From Chloroflexota bacterium (GTDB lineage: Bacteria > Chloroflexota > Anaerolineae > Anaerolineales > Villigracilaceae): a stretch of 6,343 bases of DNA. How positions within the stretch are numbered: the first letter of the stretch is position 1; each line of letters opens with the position of its first letter. Made by a program: the position numbers and the translations under genes. Location: positions 1-6,343 of the forward strand of contig JAJYOO010000149.1 in the NCBI GenBank assembly GCA_021796155.1, written 5' to 3'. The notes beneath the pieces are model-generated. The model did no database searches and had not been told where the DNA came from. It worked only from the letters and a program-made list of their open reading frames with translations. This document shows, piece by piece, positions 1 to 5,194 of this stretch.

Positions 1-164
1 GCGACATGCCGGTGGTTGTGGTCAGCGGCGGTGAGCTTACGCCTGAACAACAAAAACAACTGAACGAATTTGGTCAGCGTCTGATACGCAAGGGCGCCTT
101 GAACGAGAAAGATTTGCTCGAGACGCTTGAGCATGCATTGAAACGTGTGGAAGTCAAGAAATAA
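1..164 (+). CDS. C-terminal end of a receiver-domain protein (5' partial)
   Basis: The frame is open from the window edge to a TAA at 162-164, giving about 53 visible complete codons. The visible peptide begins DMPVVVVSGGELTPEQQ and ends RVEVKK. This matches the last third of a CheY-like receiver domain: a buried beta-4 strand (PVVVVS) with Ser at the conserved Thr/Ser site, then an ELTPEQQ helix start, then the beta-5 segment RLIRKG with the conserved Lys, then a final helix. The same layout occurs at the end of the next gene (PVIVATAKELTPDE and LMQKG), so the two receivers are of the same subtype. The phosphoacceptor Asp and any N-terminal domains lie outside the window. The parent could be a stand-alone regulator, a hybrid histidine kinase ending in a receiver, or another fusion. 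Only 8 bases separate it from the next start codon, which implies co-transcription. Confidence 0.8.
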   Translation, partial: DMPVVVVSGGELTPEQQKQLNEFGQRLIRKGALNEKDLLETLEHALKRVEVKK

Positions 165-167
165 GGA
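163..167 (+). promoter_or_regulatory. Ribosome binding site of the threonine-synthase-like/receiver fusion
   Basis: AAGGA lies 5 bases before the ATG at 173 and overlaps the stop codon of the preceding gene. An in-frame TAG at 170-172 directly precedes this ATG, so no earlier start is possible. Confidence 0.7.
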
Positions 168-172
168 TTTAG

Positions 173-1843
173 ATGTCGTTTATTATCAAATGTTTAGACT
201 GTGGACACACCGCGCCATATTTTCCAACATCAACGAATTGCCCTCGCTGCAACAGCCAATGGCGCGAGGCTGAGTACGACTATGAAACGCTGGCAAAGAC
301 TTTATTGCTTCAACTTTCGAATCGTCCCTTTGACTTATGGCGGTATCGCGAACTTTTACCTGTTCGTAATCCCATCGCTTCACTCAGTCTCGGTGAGGGC
401 GGGACCCCGTTAATTCAAGCCGTCAACCTCGGCATGATGCTGGGGACGCCCAACCTGTTCATCAAAGATGAACGCCAGGGTCCGACCGGGTCATTCAAAG
501 ATCGTCAGGCCGCGGTCACAATTGCCGCGCTGAAAGAAGCCGGCATCACCGAGATGGTCGCGGCTTCGACTGGCAATGTTGCCATCTCGTATTCGGCGTA
601 CGCGTCGCGGGCTGGAATCAAGCTTTGGGCGTTCGTGACCAGTCTGGTTCCCGCGGTCAAGATGCGAGAGATCGCGTTATATGGAAGCCAAGTTGTAAAA
701 GTCACCGGTTCGTACGATCAGGCCAAACAAGTCGCGGCAGAGTTCGCACGTCAACGCAATCTTTATCAGGATATGGGCGCGCGCACGATCACTTCGATTG
801 AAGCGATGAAGACTATCGCGTTCGAAATCGCCGAACAGTTGACCGCGTTGCAAGGCCCGGCCAAACCTGCGAACGGCAAACCGGTTGTCTGGCGCACACC
901 GGATTGGTATGTGCAAGCCATCAGCGGCGGTATGGGCCCACTTGGAGTCTATAAAGGCTTCCGCGAACTACAGCAAATGGGATTGGTCAATCGCATTCCT
1001 TCCATCGCTGTAATCCAGGCGGACGGCTGTGCGCCGATGGTCCAAAGCTTCAAGCAGGGACTCGAAACCGCCGTCCCGGTCACATCGCCAAAGACACACA
1101 TCGAAACATTGGCAACGGGCGATCCCGGCCGTTCCTATTCGTTTTTACGCAAAGAAGTTTTGGACACACGCGGCACGTTTGAAAGCGTCAGCGACGAGGA
1201 AGCTTTTCGCGCCATGCATGTGCTCGCAAAAATGGAAGGCTTGTCAGCCGAGCCTGCCGCAGCAACGGCGTTTGCCGGTTTATTCAAATTGATTCGTGCG
1301 GGTGTCATCAAACCATCCGATACAATTGTGGTCAACTGCACCGGGCATACCATGCCCGCCGAAGAATTCATCCTCGGCTCCAACTGGACGCGTGACGTGG
1401 AGTTCCCGGCGCAAAAAGCCGAGACGCCGCAGGAAGGTTTATTGTCCGCACTGAACCAGGTCGCGCCGGAACGATTCCATCGCGTCGCAATTGTTGACGA
1501 TACCGCCGAAGCCCGCAGGTTGATCCGCCGCATCTTGCAATCGCAAGGTGACTTTACCATTTACGAAGCGACCAACGGCAAGGAAGGTTTGCAGCTCATC
1601 GAACGCGAACTGCCTGATTTGATCATCCTCGATTTAATGATGCCAGAAATGGATGGTTTTGCCGTTCTCGATGCGCTTCGAGCCAATACAGACACTGCCA
1701 ATATCCCGGTCATCGTTGCGACCGCAAAGGAGTTAACGCCGGACGAGAAGAACAGGCTTGGTACACAGATTCAGACGCTCATGCAAAAAGGCGATTTCCT
1801 CAACGATGAATTTCTCGAGGAAGTTAAGGCGCTCATCAAATAG
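173..1843 (+). CDS. Threonine-synthase-like PLP enzyme fused to a C-terminal response-regulator receiver domain
   Basis: Seen: the 556-residue protein starts with a zinc ribbon (C7-x2-C10 and C23-x2-C26). A fold-type II PLP domain follows: GEGGTPL at 74-80, PTGSFKDR at 104-111 with K109 as the expected Schiff-base lysine, ASTGN at 131-135, a glycine-rich SGGMGPLG at 251-258, and NCTGH at 388-392. A linker of about 25 residues (roughly 410-434) leads to a complete receiver domain (about 436-556) with acidic pair D442/D443, phosphoacceptor D487 in LDLMMPEMDG, T517 and K539. Known: threonine synthase converts O-phosphohomoserine to threonine in the cytoplasm, and zinc-ribbon forms of about 400 residues are common. 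Inferred: the receiver may couple phosphorylation to catalysis, oligomerisation or partner binding. Odd: TGHTMPAEEF replaces the usual TGHGLK-like ending, so the substrate may differ; a cysteate-synthase-like or other threonine-synthase paralogue is possible. The genes on both sides run the same way, and the transporter starts 32 bases downstream. The enzyme family and the fusion are clear; the exact reaction is not. Confidence 0.9.
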   Translation: MSFIIKCLDCGHTAPYFPTSTNCPRCNSQWREAEYDYETLAKTLLLQLSNRPFDLWRYRELLPVRNPIASLSLGEGGTPLIQAVNLGMMLGTPNLFIKDERQGPTGSFKDRQAAVTIAALKEAGITEMVAASTGNVAISYSAYASRAGIKLWAFVTSLVPAVKMREIALYGSQVVKVTGSYDQAKQVAAEFARQRNLYQDMGARTITSIEAMKTIAFEIAEQLTALQGPAKPANGKPVVWRTPDWYVQAISGGMGPLGVYKGFRELQQMGLVNRIPSIAVIQADGCAPMVQSFKQGLETAVPVTSPKTHIETLATGDPGRSYSFLRKEVLDTRGTFESVSDEEAFRAMHVLAKMEGLSAEPAAATAFAGLFKLIRAGVIKPSDTIVVNCTGHTMPAEEFILGSNWTRDVEFPAQKAETPQEGLLSALNQVAPERFHRVAIVDDTAEARRLIRRILQSQGDFTIYEATNGKEGLQLIERELPDLIILDLMMPEMDGFAVLDALRANTDTANIPVIVATAKELTPDEKNRLGTQIQTLMQKGDFLNDEFLEEVKALIK

Positions 1844-1875
1844 CGCGAGGTGAAAGAACACACCACTGGCTTGAC

Positions 1876-2820
1876 ATGCAAAAAGGAAATGAAGCAGGGA
1901 TTATTGCTGCGCTGGGTTCAGCCGTTTTTCTTGGGCTGTCCCCGGTCTTCGGAAAACTCGCAATCAACTTTGGATTTTCCCCGCTGGCCGTCGTCGCCTT
2001 GCGAACCATCATGGCTGCCGCGCTGGTCTTCATTTTCGTCCTGATTTTCTATCGTTCCTTTCTTTATATTTTTCCGGTCGGCTTGGTCGGATGTGCGCTG
2101 GCCGGGGTTATCAATGGCATCGGCTCGATCTTATATTACATGGCGCTGACGCGGTTGAGCGCAAGCCTCGGTCAGATGCTGTATTCGCTTTATCCATTTT
2201 TCGTCGCAGTGTGGATGATCCTCGACCGGCAGCCTCCCAGCCGTTTGACAATTTATCGCATCGTTCTTGCGACGTTGGCTGTGTTGCTGCTAACAAGCAT
2301 TCCCTCCCATCAAGCGGATCCCATCGGCGTGCTGATGATGCTCGGTGCCGCGGCTTTTTATGCGCTTCATTTGCCAATCAACCAACGCGTGCTTTACGAA
2401 GTCCCCGCGCCGACTGTCACACTTTATACATTGCTTGCGATGAGTGCAGTCGTTGTTCCTGCTTATCTTTTATTCGACAGGCAATGGCCCTCGCTCTCGC
2501 TTCCGTGGTGGCCGGTCTTTGGATTGACACTGGTGACCTCCGCTTCGCGCCTCGCGCTTTTCTTCGGCGTCAAGCGCATTGGCGGAATGCAAACAGCCTT
2601 GCTTGGTTTGAGCGAATTATTGATCACGCTTGTATTCAGTAATATCTGGCTTCACGAGCAACTTTTATGGTCGCAATGGCTGGGAGCCATTGGCCTTGCA
2701 CTCAGCTTGCTCATGGTCAGGTTTGAGAAACCGCAGAATCAATCTTTGGGCAGCGGGTGGTTAAGTTGGATTCGTCCGCCAGATATTCCGCGCGATATTC
2801 CGTGGGGGCCGCATGAATAA
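1876..2820 (+). CDS. EamA/DMT-superfamily transporter, ten predicted membrane helices
   Basis: The 314-residue protein is very hydrophobic, with two tandem EamA-type halves (about 8-140 and 150-281), each able to form five helices. Family marks include the opening segment AALGSAVFLGLSPVFGKLAI, LSASLGQMLYSLYPFFVAVW at the end of half one (helix 4 region), and LSELLITLVFSNIWLHEQL followed by a final helix GAIGLALSLLMV in half two. A charged, proline-rich tail (about 283-314, including PPDIPRDIPWG) should be cytoplasmic. Known: the superfamily includes exporters of threonine/homoserine (RhtA) and cysteine metabolites (EamA), but substrates cannot be read from sequence alone. Context: it lies 32 bases after the threonine-synthase-like fusion, which makes an amino-acid or related metabolite plausible (inference). 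Start: the ATG at 1876 is the only usable one near the N-terminal helix. No start codon lies upstream in frame back to the previous gene, and the nearest purine-rich site (GAGGTGA at 1847-1853) is 22 bases away, so initiation may be weak or coupled. Confidence 0.88.
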   Translation: MQKGNEAGIIAALGSAVFLGLSPVFGKLAINFGFSPLAVVALRTIMAAALVFIFVLIFYRSFLYIFPVGLVGCALAGVINGIGSILYYMALTRLSASLGQMLYSLYPFFVAVWMILDRQPPSRLTIYRIVLATLAVLLLTSIPSHQADPIGVLMMLGAAAFYALHLPINQRVLYEVPAPTVTLYTLLAMSAVVVPAYLLFDRQWPSLSLPWWPVFGLTLVTSASRLALFFGVKRIGGMQTALLGLSELLITLVFSNIWLHEQLLWSQWLGAIGLALSLLMVRFEKPQNQSLGSGWLSWIRPPDIPRDIPWGPHE

Positions 2821-2851
2821 AAAGAGCAGATATTAAACATATCCGCTCTTT
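2821..2851 (-). terminator. Convergent hairpin terminator, stronger on the minus strand
   Basis: The arms at 2821-2833 (AAAGAGCAGATAT) and 2839-2851 (ATATCCGCTCTTT) pair over 13 positions around a 5-base loop. The single non-Watson-Crick position is A·C in a plus-strand transcript but U·G wobble in a minus-strand one. On the minus strand the stem is followed by a U-rich run (CUCUUUUUAUUC), typical of intrinsic termination. On the plus strand only UUUC AAAUUUG follows. The hairpin starts right after the transporter stop and sits 38 bases past the stop of the minus-strand regulator, so it can serve both converging blocks. Confidence 0.75.
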
Positions 2852-2889
2852 CAAATTTGTCCTTTAAGGCAAATGATCATTACAACAAA
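2852..2889. other. Short intergenic spacer between convergent genes
   Basis: This AT-rich stretch holds a CAAATTTG palindrome (2852-2859), a weak second hairpin (TTTG at 2856-2859 with CAAA at 2870-2873, and CC/GG inside, one bulged T) and an ATGATCAT palindrome (2873-2880). They may help transcription end, but each is too short to be called a site alone. No gene is seen. Confidence 0.4.
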
Positions 2890-3627
2890 TTACTTCTCCC
2901 CTTCATACACATAACCAGTGCCGCGTACACTTGCCACGCGCTCCGATAGTGATGGAAAACTTTCGAGCTTGTGCCGCAAGCGGCTCACCAGCGGACGCAA
3001 AATCTCCGGCGCCTCGCGTTGCGATGTATCATAACCTTGTACAAGCAAAACCAATTCGCGATGCGAAAAGACTTTGCCTTCGTTCTCCATCAGGATTCGC
3101 AGCAAACGCCCCTCGGCGGGCGTCAAATGTTCGAGCTTCTTGCCGAAACGAATCTGCCGGCGCGAAAGATCAACCAGCGTGCCATCCTTCAATTGAAATT
3201 CCTTGACCGTCTCATCCATTTCGACAATGTCTCTGACGCCACTCTTCGCTTGTAGTTTCGTCGAACGCCGCGTCAAACCTTTTTTCACACTGGCAAGGAC
3301 TTGTGCGGGCGAAGCAGGTTTGGTCAGGTAATCGTGGATCCGCAACCGCAAAGCCTGGATCGCGGAATCCGTTGAACCGAATGCCGTCAACAAAACGATT
3401 TCCGTATCGGGTGAGACTTGATTGACAACCTGAATGACTTCCAATCCATCCATACCCGGCATACGCAGATCAACGATCATCAAATCAATGGGATGTGTAC
3501 GCACCCACTCGATCGCGGCCTGGCCATTGGAAGCCGAAGCTACACTATAGCCTTCGAGCTTCAGAATATCCGTCATTGATTGACGTGCGACATCTTCATC
3601 ATCCACAACGAGAATATTTGATTTCAT
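2890..3627 (-). CDS. Response regulator, NtrC-like receiver plus OmpR-type winged-helix DNA-binding domain
   Basis: The 245-residue protein begins with a receiver domain (about 3-118): acidic pair D9/D10, phosphoacceptor D53 in VDLRMPGMDG, T81 and K103 in LTKP. After a linker (about 119-143) comes a C-terminal winged helix (about 145-243). It has LTPAEGRLLRILMENEGKVF as the first helices, a SHREL turn, the LRPLVSRLRHKLE recognition-helix region, and the RGTGYVYEG hairpin typical of OmpR/PhoB regulators. It should bind promoter DNA, probably as a dimer after phosphorylation; targets are unknown. The receiver's TAFGSTDSAIQALR segment resembles NtrC-type receivers rather than the usual OmpR pattern. 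The gene is last in its operon: the ATG overlaps the upstream kinase stop as ATGA (3624-3627), and the likely cognate kinase is that neighbour. The family assignment is secure. Confidence 0.93.
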   Translation of the reverse strand: MKSNILVVDDEDVARQSMTDILKLEGYSVASASNGQAAIEWVRTHPIDLMIVDLRMPGMDGLEVIQVVNQVSPDTEIVLLTAFGSTDSAIQALRLRIHDYLTKPASPAQVLASVKKGLTRRSTKLQAKSGVRDIVEMDETVKEFQLKDGTLVDLSRRQIRFGKKLEHLTPAEGRLLRILMENEGKVFSHRELVLLVQGYDTSQREAPEILRPLVSRLRHKLESFPSLSERVASVRGTGYVYEGEK

Positions 3628-5192
3628 CGTTTTCCTCCAGCAGGCAGAAAAACTCGAAAGCAGGCGCCCCTTCCGTGATCCGGGAGCAACTCCAGCGTCC
3701 CGCCATGAGCGGTGATGATATTGTAACTCACCGTTAGGCCTAGCCCGGTCCCGCCATCCTTCGTGCTGAAAAACGGTTCGAAGATGCTGGACCGTTGTTC
3801 GGGCGCGATACCGGCTCCGCTGTCCTGAAAGAGAATTTCCGCGCCGCCCTTTATAGAATGGCCTGTGATTTCCAGAGCGCCGCCATCGGGCATTGCATCA
3901 AACGAATTCAAAATCAGATTGATAAAGACTTGTTGGATTTGTCCGCTGACCGCCATCACATCCGGCATCGAAGCGGGCATTGCGACCTTGGCTTGAATGC
4001 CGCGTTCGGTCAATTGTTTTTGAGTCAGGTTGAGCACGTAGTCAAGCAGTTCATGCAAATTGACTTTTTCCGGTTTGGCCGCGCCGGGACGGTAGAAATC
4101 CAACATCCGCTTGACCGTGACCGATAACCTTTCAAGTTCAGCGCGCGCCAGATCGAAATATTCCGCGCGTTTTTCGGGAGGTAAATCTTCGCGCGATGCC
4201 AGGTGCATACAATTCTGCACCGATTGCAACGGATTGTTGACTTCGTGTGCGATGGATGCGCTCAAGCGTCCAGCCGCGGCCATTTTTTCAGCCTGTAAAA
4301 GCGCAGCCTGCGACTCCTCTATTTTGCGGATGTAAGCGCGCTGTTCATCATAAAGCCGCGCATTTTCGATGGCCGCCGCAGCCTGCCGCGCAAGAATTTG
4401 AAACATTTCAAGGTCGGCTTCGCCAAATGTCGGCGCGTCCGGATTTCGTCCTGCGAAGAACACACCGCGAAATCCCTGACGGATAATTGGCACAAACATC
4501 GCTGCGCCAATCTCAGCTTTGCGAAGTCTGGCCTGTGCATTGGCATCGCCCGGACCGCGCGAATTGATCAATAACGGAGTCCCGCTCGCGTCCACCTGGA
4601 TGATAAAGTCCGTCAACGTTTTGCCCTGGCCCGCCAAATGAACGAACCGTTCTTCTTCCGGTGAATATTGGAAATAGGCTGCGTGCTGGCATCGCAATTG
4701 TCCGAGGATGGCGCTGACAATCAATTCGAGCAGTGACTCGCCGCGAGTCTCAGAGAGAAGCGATTCGGTAACTTCGAACAACGGACGCAGCGTATGAAGC
4801 CGTGAAGCGTCGTGCTTCTGCTCACTGTCAGCCAATGCTTGATGCACCGCGTCCACCAACTCGGCGCTTTTTTCAAAAGGCTTGAGCAACAATCCATCCA
4901 CACCCTGACGCAACGCGCGGATCGCCGTCTCGACCGTGCCAAAGCCGGTCATCACAAGGACGGCAATTTCAGGCTGGAGCTTGCGCGCAAGCGTGATGAC
5001 TTCAAATCCGTCCACGTCGGGCATACGGATGTCAACCAGCAAAAGGTCGGTTTTATTTTGTTTGAGCCAATCCACGGCTTCGTGCGGATCGGTCATCGCA
5101 GTGACGAAGTAACCGGCACGCGTCAACATGCGCTTGCATAGCAGCGCAATACCCGGTTCATCATCCACAACTAAAACGGAAATCGGATCCAT
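3624..5192 (-). CDS. Soluble hybrid histidine kinase, REC-GAF-HisKA-HATPase
   Basis: The 522-residue protein has no signal peptide or membrane helix and should be cytoplasmic. Domains in order: an N-terminal receiver (about 5-120) with D10/D11, D54 in VDIRMPDVDG, T82 and K104; a GAF sensor-like domain (about 137-278); a helical connector (about 279-305); HisKA dimerisation domain with H316 in SIAHEVNNPL; and HATPase_c (about 415-518) with N-box N425/N429, DSGAGI at 457-462, FEPFFST at 471-477 and GGTGLGL at 480-486. All catalytic motifs are intact. The E-x-x-N after the histidine fits kinases that can also act as phosphatases (known for HisKA families). With an N-terminal receiver it can accept phosphate from another kinase and change its own activity, so it may be the middle of a relay from the upstream kinase to the downstream regulator (inference). 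The GAF ligand is unknown. Its ATG is 2 bases after the upstream stop, with no strong ribosome site, suggesting translational coupling. Confidence 0.93.
   Translation of the reverse strand: MDPISVLVVDDEPGIALLCKRMLTRAGYFVTAMTDPHEAVDWLKQNKTDLLLVDIRMPDVDGFEVITLARKLQPEIAVLVMTGFGTVETAIRALRQGVDGLLLKPFEKSAELVDAVHQALADSEQKHDASRLHTLRPLFEVTESLLSETRGESLLELIVSAILGQLRCQHAAYFQYSPEEERFVHLAGQGKTLTDFIIQVDASGTPLLINSRGPGDANAQARLRKAEIGAAMFVPIIRQGFRGVFFAGRNPDAPTFGEADLEMFQILARQAAAAIENARLYDEQRAYIRKIEESQAALLQAEKMAAAGRLSASIAHEVNNPLQSVQNCMHLASREDLPPEKRAEYFDLARAELERLSVTVKRMLDFYRPGAAKPEKVNLHELLDYVLNLTQKQLTERGIQAKVAMPASMPDVMAVSGQIQQVFINLILNSFDAMPDGGALEITGHSIKGGAEILFQDSGAGIAPEQRSSIFEPFFSTKDGGTGLGLTVSYNIITAHGGTLELLPDHGRGACFRVFLPAGGKR
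3634..3638 (-). promoter_or_regulatory. Ribosome binding site of the response regulator
   Basis: On the minus strand GGAGG lies 6 bases before the ATG (3627-3625), inside the last codons of the upstream kinase gene. It supports this start and translation coupled to, or independent of, the kinase. Confidence 0.75.
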
Positions 5193-5194
5193 CT

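Noticed and set aside
1400..1480. Possibility that the enzyme-receiver fusion is a frameshift or missed-stop artefact
   Set aside because: The frame is continuous with sensible linker residues, both domains are complete, and no stop or start cluster marks a lost gene boundary; only raw-read checking could overturn this.
1135..1560. 141-codon minus-strand open frame antisense to the fusion gene
   Set aside because: It runs across the enzyme-receiver junction with a Ser/Arg-rich, featureless peptide; treated as chance.
1871..1876. Perfect TTGACA, like a sigma-70 -35 box
   Set aside because: It overlaps the transporter start codon; no acceptable -10 lies 16-19 bases downstream (nearest GATTAT is 22 away), and a transcript from it would lack the start codon.
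1850..2044. GTG-started 64-codon plus-strand frame between the fusion and the transporter
   Set aside because: It lies mostly within the transporter in another frame, its start overlaps the only purine-rich site, and its peptide is low-complexity without a recognisable fold.
2091..2642. 183-codon plus-strand open frame inside the transporter
   Set aside because: Shadow frame: the Cys/Arg/Ser-rich peptide has no family features, while the overlapping frame gives a clear ten-helix transporter.
2873..2880. ATGATCAT palindrome as a regulator operator
   Set aside because: It lies in a convergent spacer with no promoter, and is a single short palindrome without repeats.
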